DNA of 57,621 nt from an uncultured Draconibacterium sp. Its GTDB lineage: Bacteria > Bacteroidota > Bacteroidia > Bacteroidales > Prolixibacteraceae. The stretch spans positions 1 to 57,621 of the forward strand of contig NZ_CAJXTC010000034.1 in the NCBI RefSeq assembly GCF_913060805.1, in the 5' to 3' direction. How positions within the stretch are numbered: position 1 is the stretch's first letter; every line of letters starts with the position of its first letter. Positions 35,206 through 43,535 of this stretch are shown here, one piece after another. The notes below the pieces were generated by a model, which made no database searches, was not told where the DNA came from, and saw nothing but the letters and a program-made list of their open reading frames with translations. The translations under genes were made by a program, and so were the position numbers.

Positions 35206-36417
35206 TCAAAACAAGGTGTATCCGAGCGAAACTGAGAACGCTTCATACTTCCCGTACCAAATTGTATAGCCGTTTAAAATATCGCGCGTTGTATAATACC
35301 GAAATGTCAGATCAATCTTATCTTTAAATTTATAACCTAATCCAAATGCAATATTCGAACTCGATTCTATATCAAGGTTATTCTGATAGTTCGAAAAATC
35401 AACATAAGAGTCCAAAGCAAAATCCATAACCAAGGCCATATCTACGAAAATCTTTGAAACATCATTCAGGTACATATGGTACCTTAAACCTATTGGCATT
35501 TCTATCGATTCATATTTAACTTCTCCTTCGATAACTCCTGCAGGCCAGCGGGCCGGATTAACCTTTACAGATGATTCGGAATTATATTTTTGGTAGGTCG
35601 GTTCAACAAAAAAGCTCCATTTATACTTTTTTATCGGAAGTAAAAATTCTGCCTCAACTCCTAACCTAAAATTTGTCTTATTGTCGAATTCCGCCCTTTC
35701 AACCAAACTATTGGGATTCGTTACCGTAAAGCTGTTTGCATTAATTCCGGGTTTTATCGACATATGAACCTTCAGTTTCTTTTTCATTTCAAGTTCATTA
35801 TAATCGGCGTTTGTGCTCTTATGATAGGTTATAAATAGCTTTTTCAAATCACTTCTGAAATAATCGGTCCCGGCTACGTTTTGCTGAGTTATTTCATCAC
35901 ACTTAAGAATTGATGACAGCTGGTTTCTGAAATAATTGTTTTCAGCTACCTTATCGTTGGTCATATACCGTTTATAAACCAACTGAACGACATCATCATT
36001 TAAGCCATAAAAATACCGGGTTAAAGTCCGGTCTTTATACTCGAATAAAGATGGCTGCCCTTCAAGAATTACTTTAAGAAATAATTGCTTTTCCTGATAT
36101 TCGGGATTTCGTACCAGGCTAAGTTCATTTTGTTTATCGGGCGAGGTATCAATTTCAACGTCCAACCTTTTGTATTTTACACTCCCGGGAATGCCAAACT
36201 CCTTTACATTTTGAATCGTTGCAGTCTCTACAGGGGCATTGTCATTTTTTTTGTATTTAAAACTTGATGGTGTAATTACCCATCCCTCATTTTTAATGAG
36301 ACATTGAATTTTTTGATTGGAATTGTCGATAAAATAACCTGTTTCGAATTTAATTTGTGCGAATGTCGTTACACAAACAGACATAATTAGGGCAACAAAG
36401 AAGATCTTTTTAAGCAT
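35206..36417 (-). CDS. Outer-membrane beta-barrel protein, function unknown
   Basis: A 403-residue exported protein with a clear signal peptide (ending V-T-T-F-A-Q). An N-terminal beta-rich domain of about 190 residues precedes a C-terminal barrel of about 200 residues with alternating strands (G-V-E-A-E-F-L-L-P, I-G-L-R-Y-H-M-Y, I-A-F-G-L-G-Y-K-F). The final strand is Y-E-A-F-S-V-S-L-G-Y-T-L-F, with a terminal aromatic as in outer-membrane proteins. The barrel resembles the PorT/OMP_b-brl class. The substrate or partner is unknown. It converges on the LytTR regulator gene and stands alone. Confidence 0.8.
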   Translation of the reverse strand: MLKKIFFVALIMSVCVTTFAQIKFETGYFIDNSNQKIQCLIKNEGWVITPSSFKYKKNDNAPVETATIQNVKEFGIPGSVKYKRLDVEIDTSPDKQNELSLVRNPEYQEKQLFLKVILEGQPSLFEYKDRTLTRYFYGLNDDVVQLVYKRYMTNDKVAENNYFRNQLSSILKCDEITQQNVAGTDYFRSDLKKLFITYHKSTNADYNELEMKKKLKVHMSIKPGINANSFTVTNPNSLVERAEFDNKTNFRLGVEAEFLLPIKKYKWSFFVEPTYQKYNSESSVKVNPARWPAGVIEGEVKYESIEMPIGLRYHMYLNDVSKIFVDMALVMDFALDSYVDFSNYQNNLDIESSSNIAFGLGYKFKDKIDLTFRYYTTRDILNGYTIWYGKYEAFSVSLGYTLF

Positions 36418-36686
36418 AATAATCTTGTATTGAAAATTGATTTAATGATTTTTGGTTTATCCTAAAATTTATATTCGGGATTTAAAAAGATACCTAGCCT
36501 ATTTAACCCGGTTTTCGGCCAAATGTATTTATTTTTTTGTTTCCCTGAATCAATCTTTCGCCCTTTTTGTTGGCAAAAAATAAGTAGTAAAAAAGGGATT
36601 AAATGGGTGCATTTTTAAACTACTGTATTTGTGTATGGTGTGGCTTTTCCCTTTTCTTTTCCCATACGAAACTATTTTCGCAAAAG

Positions 36687-36896
36687 CTGCTGCTGAGGCT
36701 TTAAGCAACATTGCTTCATCAATATTTTCTATGGAATTATCTTGCTGCTATTTGGAATATCTATGATTCCATAAGGAATTATGTCTCGGAGACCGTGCTA
36801 AGGCTTTCGGCAACATTGCATTATCGATATTCTCTATGGAATTACTCTTCTGACGTTTGGAATCTCTATCATTCTCGTTGGAATTGTCCTTCGGAG
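36687..36896. repeat. Tandem duplication, two 105-bp copies
   Basis: Matching words recur at a constant 105-bp offset: GCTGAGGCTT/GCTAAGGCTT (36692/36797), ATTGCTTC/ATTGCATT (36710/36815), TTTGGAAT (36751/36856) and GGAATT (36775/36880). No indels separate the copies. Each copy also holds a TATGGAATT word that can pair with ATTCC words. No reading frame of note is present. Confidence 0.65.
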
Positions 36897-36957
36897 TTGG
36901 AGCTTTATGGCTATTCCTTTTGGTTTTACACGTGGAATCCGTGTTGTACCGGTTTTC

Positions 36958-37079
36958 CGTGATGCCGAAGGCATCAAATGTTTATAGAACTTGTTTGAAT
37001 ATGAATATGCGACTCCGGCCGGAGTCGTATTTGTTTCCAATCTGTCTTTCTATAACTATTCGAATCCTCCGGATTCTTT
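36958..37079. repeat. Series of three short perfect palindromes
   Basis: GATGCC-GAA-GGCATC (36961-36975), CGACTCCGGCCGGAGTCG (37010-37027) and GAATCCTCCGGATTC (37062-37076) are about 50 bp apart. Phrases such as TTTATAGAA and TTTCTATAA lie between them in opposite orientation. They fill the 3' gap before aguB. This looks like a non-coding repeat array of unknown role. Confidence 0.5.
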
Positions 37080-37103
37080 GCAAACCAAGAATGGAGCTCT
37101 TTC

Positions 37104-37988
37104 TTAATCGCGGTAACGTTTCAAAAGATCGTTGTAGGCATCAATGCGGCGGTCGCGGAGGAAAGGCCAGATACGGCGTACATCTTCGGTGCGTTTCCGG
37201 TCGATTTCCACCACTTCTATTTGCTCGTCGTGGGCAGACAGTTGTTTGATAAATTCACCTTGCGGACCTGCAACAAAAGAATTCCCCCAAAACTCGATGC
37301 CATTTCCCATTCCGGTAACATCGGGTTCAAAACCGGTACGGTTAACACTGATTACGGGCAGGCCGTTTGCAACAGCATGTCCGCGTTGCGAAATGATCCA
37401 CGCATCCAGCTGGCGGGCTTTTTCATCGTCGGTATCGGCCGGATCCCAACCAATTGCGGTAGGATAAATAAGCATTTCTGCTCCGCCCAATGCCATTAAG
37501 CGCGCTCCTTCCGGATACCACTGATCCCAGCACACCAACAATCCCAATCGACCAACAGAAGTATTGATGGGTTCAAAACCCATATCGCCGGGAGTGAAAT
37601 AGAACTTTTCGTAAAAGCCGGGATCGTCGGGAATGTGCATTTTTCGGTATTTACCTGCCATCGATCCGTCTTTCTCAAAAACCACGGCAGTATTGTGGTA
37701 CAGTCCGGCAGCACGTTTTTCGAAAAGCGAAGTAACCAAAACAACGTTATTCTCTTTCGCGGCTGCGGCAAATATTTCAGTATCCTTTCCCGGAATCGGT
37801 TCAGCCAAATCAAATAGATCTACATCCTCAATCTGACAAAAATAGAGACTGGCATGCAGCTCCTGCAACACCACCAATTCAGCTCCCATTTCGGCACATT
37901 TTTTAATGGCCGCCAAACTGTTTTGCGTGTTCTCGTCTTTGTTGCCCGAACGTTTTTGCTGTATGATACCTACTTTCAATTTGCTCAT
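37104..37988 (-). CDS. aguB: N-carbamoylputrescine amidase
   Basis: A 294-residue nitrilase-superfamily enzyme that hydrolyses N-carbamoylputrescine to putrescine, CO2 and ammonia in the cytoplasm. The Glu-Lys-Cys triad is visible: Glu43 in L-Q-E-L-H, Lys116 in Y-R-K-M-H-I-P, and Cys153 in L-V-C-W-D-Q-W-Y-P-E. The sequence around D-D-P-G-F-Y-E-K-F-Y-F is typical of AguB. It starts 5 bp after the agmatine deiminase stop, so both steps of agmatine-to-putrescine conversion are co-transcribed. Confidence 0.95.
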   Translation of the reverse strand: MSKLKVGIIQQKRSGNKDENTQNSLAAIKKCAEMGAELVVLQELHASLYFCQIEDVDLFDLAEPIPGKDTEIFAAAAKENNVVLVTSLFEKRAAGLYHNTAVVFEKDGSMAGKYRKMHIPDDPGFYEKFYFTPGDMGFEPINTSVGRLGLLVCWDQWYPEGARLMALGGAEMLIYPTAIGWDPADTDDEKARQLDAWIISQRGHAVANGLPVISVNRTGFEPDVTGMGNGIEFWGNSFVAGPQGEFIKQLSAHDEQIEVVEIDRKRTEDVRRIWPFLRDRRIDAYNDLLKRYRD

Positions 37989-37993
37989 GATCT

Positions 37994-39037
37994 TTAATTT
38001 TCAATGTTTAACCCAACCGCTTCCGGATACTGCATGGTTACGCAGTGCAACGATCCGTGTTGTTCGATCAATACCCTGCAATTTATTGGAATTATTTCTT
38101 TTTCGGGAAAAATCCGCTGCAAAATATCGACGGCCTCAGCATCTTGTTTTAATCCGTAAACCGGAAGCAGCACCGCACCGTTGATAATGGTAAAATTTGC
38201 ATAGGTTGCCGGCAAACGGTTTCCTTCGTCATCGAAACAAGGATCGGCAAACGGAAGTTCAACCAGATTGTAAGGTGTTCCGTCTTCGGTAGTAAACTGT
38301 TGCAGTTCGGCTTTCATTTTTTGCAGCGCCTCGAAATGCTCATCTTCCGGATTGTTACAGCCAACGTAAGCAATCGTATTCTCGTTACACAAACGAGCAA
38401 TTGTATCGATATGCGAATCGGTGTCGTCGCCGGCCAAATAACCGCTGTTGAGCCACAAAATACGTTTCGCTCCAAAGTTCTGTTTCAGAATATCCTCAAT
38501 TTCCTCTTGAGTATATTGCGGGTTGCGGTTTTCTTCCAGCAAACATTCTGTAGTGGTAAGAATCGTACCTAAACCATCGCTTTCAATGGAGCCGCCTTCC
38601 AATACAAAGTCGAAACTTTTTAGTTTGGCATGCTGAAGAAAACCCTGATCGAACAAACTTTTTGTGATCTGATTATCCAATCCTGCTTCGAATTTTTTCC
38701 CCCAACCGTTAAAAATATAATCCTGAACAACGGCTTCCCCATTCTCTATAACGGTGATTCCACTGTGGTCTCGCGCCCAGGTGTCGTTCGACGGAGCTTC
38801 GGCAAAATAAACATTCGTCGTATTTCTGAAATAAGCACGAACACGTTTTACATCGTCGCAAACCACCAATACTTTCTGAAAGCGGGCGGCGGCCTCAATG
38901 ATATCGACAAAACATGCACTGGCTTCCTCTAAAAGATAAGCCCAATCGCTGTCGGGATGTGGAAACGTAAGTTGTAAAAACGACTGCGGCTCCCACTCAG
39001 CGGGCAAACGCAAACTTTTATCGGACGAATTATTCAT
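37994..39037 (-). CDS. aguA: Agmatine deiminase
   Basis: A 347-residue guanidino-group-modifying enzyme (peptidyl-arginine-deiminase family) converting agmatine to N-carbamoylputrescine and ammonia. Catalytic residues are Cys332 in G-S-L-H-C-V-T-M-Q-Y-P, His209 in D-S-H-I-D, Asp90 in W-A-R-D-H, and the E-G-G-S-I-E motif at 147-152. It is first in a two-gene unit with aguB. A TATTTTTG -7 box lies about 25 bp upstream. Confidence 0.95.
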   Translation of the reverse strand: MNNSSDKSLRLPAEWEPQSFLQLTFPHPDSDWAYLLEEASACFVDIIEAAARFQKVLVVCDDVKRVRAYFRNTTNVYFAEAPSNDTWARDHSGITVIENGEAVVQDYIFNGWGKKFEAGLDNQITKSLFDQGFLQHAKLKSFDFVLEGGSIESDGLGTILTTTECLLEENRNPQYTQEEIEDILKQNFGAKRILWLNSGYLAGDDTDSHIDTIARLCNENTIAYVGCNNPEDEHFEALQKMKAELQQFTTEDGTPYNLVELPFADPCFDDEGNRLPATYANFTIINGAVLLPVYGLKQDAEAVDILQRIFPEKEIIPINCRVLIEQHGSLHCVTMQYPEAVGLNIEN

Positions 39038-39062
39038 GCTTCTTTCTAAGTTCTTTCGGCTT

Positions 39063-39070
39063 CAAAAATA
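39063..39070 (-). promoter_or_regulatory. Putative -7 box for aguA-aguB
   Basis: The minus strand reads TATTTTTG, an exact TAnnTTTG match 25 bp upstream of the aguA ATG. No -33 TTTG was found at the usual distance. Confidence 0.4.
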
Positions 39071-39310
39071 AAACGAAATTACATTGTTTCAGCTATTGGG
39101 TAAAAGTTTCTCCAATCTTGCACGGGCAACATTCATATTCGTAATGATCAGCTATTTGAAATGCTGCTCCCGATCATAATCAAAACGATGATTTATAACA
39201 GGTTGAAGAGGAGTAGGTTTTTTGAGAAAATGAATTAACTTTTAAACCGTAAAATTAAAGAGCCAGGAACAGAAGACCAATAAAATTGATACTAACCTTA
39301 ATACTAAATT

Positions 39311-39694
39311 ATGCGAATAAACATCGTTAGCTGGGTTGAAATTCCGGTAAAACAAATGGCACGCGCCATTAATTTTTACGAAACAGTTTTTAGTGTTGGA
39401 TTGGAAAAAAATCATGGCAGAGAGTTCGACATGGCGTGGTTCCCCTACTCCGAAGGTAAATACGGATCGGGGGCGGCACTGGTTCTCCACAAAGAGTTCT
39501 ACCAACCTTCGCCGAACGGAGTGGTTGTTTACCTGGCTTCGCCTGCAGGAGATGTAAATGTGGAATTGGAGCGGGTTGAAGATGCCGGAGGAAAGATACT
39601 TCAACGCAAAAACAAAATTTCCGACGAATATGGATTTTTGGCTGTTATCCTCGATACCGAAGGAAACAGGGTTGCGTTGCATTCGAAAGAATAA
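39311..39694 (+). CDS. VOC family protein
   Basis: A 127-residue single-domain vicinal-oxygen-chelate protein. The opening W-V-E-I-P-V-K-Q-M-A-R-A-I-N-F-Y-E and the closing L-D-T-E-G-N-R-V-A-L-H-S are typical of a common Bacteroidota subgroup. The usual first metal His is absent (S-W-V-E) and the terminal Glu is replaced (V-A-L-H). It may therefore bind small molecules without metal catalysis. No substrate can be given. It is an isolated gene followed by low-complexity DNA. Confidence 0.82.
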   Translation: MRINIVSWVEIPVKQMARAINFYETVFSVGLEKNHGREFDMAWFPYSEGKYGSGAALVLHKEFYQPSPNGVVVYLASPAGDVNVELERVEDAGGKILQRKNKISDEYGFLAVILDTEGNRVALHSKE

Positions 39695-39749
39695 GGGATT
39701 TCTTTCCAGATGCTGGATACCCCGAATCGATGGCCTGGATTGCGTTTCG

Positions 39750-39854
39750 CTTAACTGGTTGCTGGTTGCTGCATACTCGTTACTGGTTACTGGATACTGG
39801 ATATTTGTGACTTGTAGCTTGAAACTTGCAGCTAGTGGCTAGTGGCTAGTGGCT
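39750..39854. repeat. Low-complexity TACTGG/GGCTAGT region
   Basis: Tandem variants of TGGTTGC, TACTGGTTAC and TACTGGATACTGG pass into GGCTAGTGGCTAGTGGCTAGTGGC. The last repeats overlap the 3' end and stop codon of the gene at 39839, so repeat expansion or contraction would change that protein's C-terminus. Confidence 0.6.
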
Positions 39855-40297
39855 AAAATTCCATCAATTTTTGATTTTACTATTGAACACCCAATAAAAT
39901 ACATAATTGCCGAAAACAGTAATCCAATAATCGTTGAGATTAGTATCATCGAACTGGCCAATAGAGCAATCAATCCGAATAGAAGTCCAATTGAGATGGA
40001 TAAAAACACTAATGCATCCAACTTAACTTCCCAAAATATTCTGATTTTCTTTGTACCTACTCTTTCAATTCGAATTAAGCCTTCCCGTACTAATTTCATC
40101 GCTTCGATTTTATTCCGACCGGAATGCGTTGTAATTCTCACAATTCTTTTGAATGTAATCGTATCGTTTTCAATTTCTGATTGGGCGTCAAAGTTTCTTA
40201 ATGCTTCCTGAATTATTTTCTTGAAAGAATCAATATATACATCCGGATTTACCTGAATTGACCTTTCTTCTGTGCTCGAATATTTTAGTAAGCTCAT
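39839..40297 (-). CDS. Small membrane protein, function unknown
   Basis: A 152-residue protein with a soluble N-terminal part (about 1-90) containing a compact beta-alpha pattern (F-K-K-I-I-Q-E-A-L, I-T-F-K-R-I-V-R-I). Two adjacent transmembrane helices follow at about 95-140 (L-D-A-L-V-F-L-S-I-S-I-G and I-L-I-S-T-I-I-G-L-L-F). Its last residues A-T-S-H and its TAG stop are made by the GGCTAGT repeat, so the natural C-terminus may have been altered. No family recognised. Confidence 0.7.
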   Translation of the reverse strand: MSLLKYSSTEERSIQVNPDVYIDSFKKIIQEALRNFDAQSEIENDTITFKRIVRITTHSGRNKIEAMKLVREGLIRIERVGTKKIRIFWEVKLDALVFLSISIGLLFGLIALLASSMILISTIIGLLFSAIMYFIGCSIVKSKIDGILATSH

Positions 40298-40335
40298 ATA
40301 CTTTCACTATTTAGATTGACTTGAAATTTTTCCCC

Positions 40336-40476
40336 TTGTTGCCATGTCCCAAAGTTTCGGGAGGTGTTAGCGGAGAATTGATATTGGAACGCTGATGACG
40401 CTGATTTTGCTGATTATCGCTGAATTTGTTTACCACGCGAAAGCCCAAAACTTCGGGGGCGCGGTGGCGGAGAGCG
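40336..40476. repeat. REP-like units and module A copy
   Basis: Two units, TCCCAAAGTTTCGGGA (about 40347-40362) and CCCAAAACTTCGGGGG (about 40443-40458), are bounded by GTTGCC/GGTGTTAGCGGAG and ACCACGCG/GCGCGGTGGCGGAG. Between them is a copy of module A (40385-40426) matching 3370-3409. Confidence 0.5.
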
Positions 40477-40482
40477 GTGAAA

Positions 40483-40638
40483 CTATTTCGAATCCATTCT
40501 TTTAATTATTTCTTTTAGCAGCTCGTTATGTTCCTGTTTTAGTTGAATAAAAGTATTTACCCATTTAAAAATGAAATACAAAATGGTAACTACAAGTGCT
40601 ACATAAATAAGAATTGGAAGAAAAATTAGTGGTGCCAT
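40483..40638 (-). CDS. 51-residue small membrane protein
   Basis: A short frame from ATG 40638 to TAG 40483. It encodes one strong N-terminal hydrophobic helix (residues 3-25, L-I-F-L-P-I-L-I-Y-V-A-L-V-V) and a polar helical tail ending K-R-M-D-S-K (Q-E-H-N-E-L-L-K-E-I-I-K). The single-helix, charged-tail design is typical of small bacterial membrane proteins. It lies in a repeat-rich gap between a membrane protein and an lspA-like gene. Codon use looks normal, but no homology can be checked here. Confidence 0.5.
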   Translation of the reverse strand: MAPLIFLPILIYVALVVTILYFIFKWVNTFIQLKQEHNELLKEIIKRMDSK

Positions 40639-40712
40639 TTTTTTGTTTTATTGTTTTTGAATTGTATTTGTTGTGTTTTGTTGTTACAAACGATAGCTTG
40701 TTTTACCCTTCG

Positions 40713-41223
40713 TTACAAACGAGGGGAAGTTAAGGTGGATTCTTTACTAAATAAGTTGTCTAAAATTGGTTTAAAATCTTTCCATTGAATGATAATAAGC
40801 CAGACTCCAATGTTTACTATAACATCTGCTACATTAAAAACCGGAAAATTATATTCATAGAAATAGTGAACATGAAAGAAGTCGGTTACAAAGCCATTTA
40901 ACATCCGATCCAGAATATTTCCATAGGCACCGCCAATCAAAATAAAAAAGGGAAGCAATAATCTGAATTTCTTATTCCTGATCTTCCAAACCATTACGAA
41001 AGCAAATAGTGTTGCAGAAATAGTCAGAAGGTAGATTAACGGAAGTCGGATACTTTTTTCAATTGACCCCAGAAATCCAAAAGCAACTGAGTGATTCTCC
41101 ACATATCGAAGATCAAAAGCATTTTCAATCAAAACTATTGATTTCTTTGGTTTTTAAATCAGCGGAACATCCAGAAATCATAAATGCTATTAAAATCAAG
41201 TATTTTAGTATTGCTTTTCTCAT
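40713..41223 (-). pseudogene. LspA-like signal peptidase II gene with N-terminal frameshift
   Basis: The frame at 40713-41132 encodes the body of a signal peptidase II: V-E-N-H-S-V-A-F-G-F-L, G-G-A-Y-G-N-I-L-D-R with one catalytic Asp, and F-N-V-A-D with the other. It lacks the first transmembrane helix. That helix, with a C-S-A-D-L-K-T-K segment matching the family's D-x-x-T-K motif, is encoded from ATG 41223 but in another frame that stops at 41125. The whole span is 511 nt, not a multiple of three, and about ten residues usual between the two motifs are missing. A small deletion explains this. Alternatively, a TTG start at 41132 makes a shortened protein. It would not be the main lspA. Confidence 0.65.
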
Positions 41224-41249
41224 GTTATATTATTTGTGTTTTTCCTGCG

Positions 41250-41323
41250 TTGCCGCACGATTCTATCGTGTAGCTTTTAGCTTTATCTTTTACCACGCTA
41301 AAGAATTCGCGCGGTAGCGGGGA
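41250..41323. repeat. REP-like hairpin pair
   Basis: TTGCCGCACGAT-TCT-ATCGTGTAGC (about 41250-41275) and ACCACGCTAAAGAATTCGCGCGGTAGCGG (about 41292-41320) are small palindromes of the same design as those at 35137 and 40432. Confidence 0.45.
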
Positions 41324-41334
41324 AGAGTATGTTT

Positions 41335-41919
41335 CTAATATCTCTTTAGTTCATAACTGATTAAAACCATGTGTTCTATATTCTCTAAAGATTTGTTTTT
41401 CATATCTCTTCCAACGGATTCGCCCCAACAAAACCGACGAATCTTCCTTCCCTGTAGTTCAGCTTCCCATGCCTGCCCGTAAAAAAACAGCGGTGTTTTC
41501 TTTTCATACTCTATTTTTCCCTGCTCTATTTCCATCCAGTAATGTGCATTTCTGAATTCAGGCGCAACATCAACGCGGGTTACTATTTGCATTTTCGGAT
41601 GAATCAGGTTTAACCAATAGGTTTGGGCAGTGTCAGCACTTACCTTCGATATCAATTCAAATTCCTTATTCTCGAGTTCTTGGTTCCACGAGCCAAAATT
41701 ATACGGCTTAGAACTCACAAGCGAATCCTTGTTGTATTCATCGACAAAAATGGTAAGACCGCAATCCGGTTCTACATCAGAAAAGTCGTACTTAAAAACT
41801 TCAATTCCCAGAAGTTTTAATGATGACCGGAGATCTTTACTGTTTAATTCGGTTATTGATTTCTGACCAAAACCAAGTAGCGGACTAAGAATAGTTAGAA
41901 TGAAGAGGATTTTTTTCAT
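41335..41919 (-). CDS. Secreted protein, function unknown
   Basis: A 194-residue exported protein with signal peptide M-K-K-I-L-F-I-L-T-I-L-S-P-L-L-G-F-G-Q. The mature part is mixed alpha/beta with several Trp/Tyr-rich stretches (F-G-S-W-N-Q-E, Y-W-L-N-L, H-Y-W-M-E-I-E-Q-G) and two Cys (P-D-C-G, R-F-C-W-G). I do not recognise a family. It lies between two REP-like clusters and probably has its own promoter. Confidence 0.65.
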   Translation of the reverse strand: MKKILFILTILSPLLGFGQKSITELNSKDLRSSLKLLGIEVFKYDFSDVEPDCGLTIFVDEYNKDSLVSSKPYNFGSWNQELENKEFELISKVSADTAQTYWLNLIHPKMQIVTRVDVAPEFRNAHYWMEIEQGKIEYEKKTPLFFYGQAWEAELQGRKIRRFCWGESVGRDMKNKSLENIEHMVLISYELKRY

Positions 41920-41980
41920 AACTGATTTTTTAATGTTTTGATATACGGTGATTGTTTTATAATCATTTGCTTTGCCTCTG

Positions 41981-42020
41981 CTGGTGCGGATTTGTAATCC
42001 GGCCCCCGGCCATAGGCCAA
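41981..42020. repeat. REP-like hairpin (GGATTTGTAATCC)
   Basis: GTGCGGATT-TGT-AATCCGGCC followed by GGCCATAGGCC. The GGATTTGTAATCC core is close to the GGTTTGTAACC core at 3463-3473. Confidence 0.5.
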
Positions 42021-42061
42021 CAAGTTTTTTTCAATTCTTTAGAATTGCCCTAATATCCTAG

Positions 42062-43330
42062 TTACAACTTCGCTTCCAGAATGTCCCTTACATCATCGGC
42101 CGAAGGATCGAGCGCCAGCACTTTCCCTGTATTATCCACCAGTATCGTTTTGCCGCCTTCCAGTTCAGTTCCGTAATGTTCGTTTATGCGCGAATCTATT
42201 TCCGGTTTATCCAGCAGGCTTAGCCAAGGATACTTATCAGTATCGAGGCGTTCACTTACACTGGCCGTATCGACGTATTTAGTTACAATTCCCACAACCG
42301 TAAAGCCTTTGTCGCTGTATTCGTCGTAAACAGGCATCATGGCGCGGCTCTTGGTTATACACGGTCCGCACCAAGGCGCCCAGATATCGATCAGTGCATA
42401 TTTCCCGGCTATTTCTTCCGAAAGCGTATGTTCCTCGCCGTTCAGGTCGGGCAAGGTACAGTCGAAATATACACCACCGGGTTTCAGATTCTCGAAGCGC
42501 CAGGCAATCTCGTTACTGTATGTTGTGTACGAATGCTTTTTAAATTTCTGAGCGTAGATTTTTTGAACGGCCATCAATTCGTCCTGATCATATGATTCGT
42601 GGGAATACTCCGAGTTTTTCATATCACGGATATGCGAATAGTAATTCGGGATCGAAAGATGCTCTTTCCTGTACTGAAATTCTTTTGCCTTCTGGATCTT
42701 CACAACAGAACTACGTTCAGAATTCAGTTTCTTCGCTGCTTCACTAAGTCCTTCCCCTGAATTATTCAATCTGGCCATCTCCACATATAATTTTGCTTTC
42801 TCTTCCTGCGTTTCTGCCTTCTCAATAGCGTCAAATACCGCCTTCATTTTTTCGCTTTCGTACTCATTGTTATCCATTAAAGTCTGAATCCTTTCGGTAT
42901 TTGATTTTAACTTTTCCTCCAATGCATCAGACTCTTTCTTTTCGTGTGCTAAAAATTCATCATTCATTTCTCCGCCCGAAACGGTGTTCTTTTTGTACTC
43001 CTCCATCGGGTACAACTCAAACTCTATAGTATCGGAGTCTAAGAAAAAAGTAACGGGTCGCCAACGGGCATGGTTATATTCATCTTCAAAGATCAACTGA
43101 TAGGCCTCATTCTCGGTGTACGCCAGTTCGTAATAAAACGCGCTGTTCTCTATTTGAATCATTACCGGCTCTCCCGCACGATCGTCTTCAAATGGTTTCG
43201 AAAGCATCAGTTGTGTGCTTTGTGGCCGATTGACCACTTTCCCTTTAATGACACAGATTTTTTCTTTTTGTGTGCATGCTGAAAAAACAATGCCGAGGCA
43301 AATCGATAGGAGAAGGATTTTACTTTTCAT
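42062..43330 (-). CDS. TlpA-like thioredoxin lipoprotein with DUF4369-type N-domain
   Basis: A 422-residue periplasmic lipoprotein, lipobox V-F-S-A-C (Cys19). The N-terminal beta domain (about 25-120, I-K-G-K-V-V-N-R-P) fits DUF4369. A Glu/Lys-rich helical linker (about 130-260) leads to a C-terminal thioredoxin/TlpA domain with the redox motif W-C-G-P-C at 320-324 and the cis-Pro region G-G-K-T-I-L. Such proteins reduce or exchange disulphides in envelope proteins. The partner is unknown. It is flanked by repeats and stands alone. Confidence 0.9.
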   Translation of the reverse strand: MKSKILLLSICLGIVFSACTQKEKICVIKGKVVNRPQSTQLMLSKPFEDDRAGEPVMIQIENSAFYYELAYTENEAYQLIFEDEYNHARWRPVTFFLDSDTIEFELYPMEEYKKNTVSGGEMNDEFLAHEKKESDALEEKLKSNTERIQTLMDNNEYESEKMKAVFDAIEKAETQEEKAKLYVEMARLNNSGEGLSEAAKKLNSERSSVVKIQKAKEFQYRKEHLSIPNYYSHIRDMKNSEYSHESYDQDELMAVQKIYAQKFKKHSYTTYSNEIAWRFENLKPGGVYFDCTLPDLNGEEHTLSEEIAGKYALIDIWAPWCGPCITKSRAMMPVYDEYSDKGFTVVGIVTKYVDTASVSERLDTDKYPWLSLLDKPEIDSRINEHYGTELEGGKTILVDNTGKVLALDPSADDVRDILEAKL

Positions 43331-43535
43331 AACTGTTTTCGTTTTATGGTATCTAGTTCTGAATTAGGAATAGCAATACGAAAGTGAATTCTGTTGTAAT
43401 AAAATAGCAATCAACAGCCATTCAGGTTTCATTAAATATCCAGGGTGAAAATCTCTCGCTGCTAATCGTTCTGGGTGTCACCGGATTATGGGCATCTAAT
43501 TTAACAAAAATAATGTTAAGATGAAATTCTAGTGT

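Noticed and set aside
36687-36896. 105-bp tandem copies as a CRISPR array or tRNA cluster
   Set aside because: Only two long diverged copies, no unique spacers, and no cloverleaf or T-loop sequence could be drawn.
36711-37249. Plus-strand open frames across 36711-37249 as genes
   Set aside because: They run through tandem repeats and palindromes or antisense to aguB, with no start signal or protein-like composition.
41125-41223. Independent 32-residue lipoprotein (C-S-A-D-L-K-T-K)
   Set aside because: It fits better as the frame-shifted first helix of the lspA-like gene, since its D-L-K-T-K matches the family's D-x-x-T-K motif.
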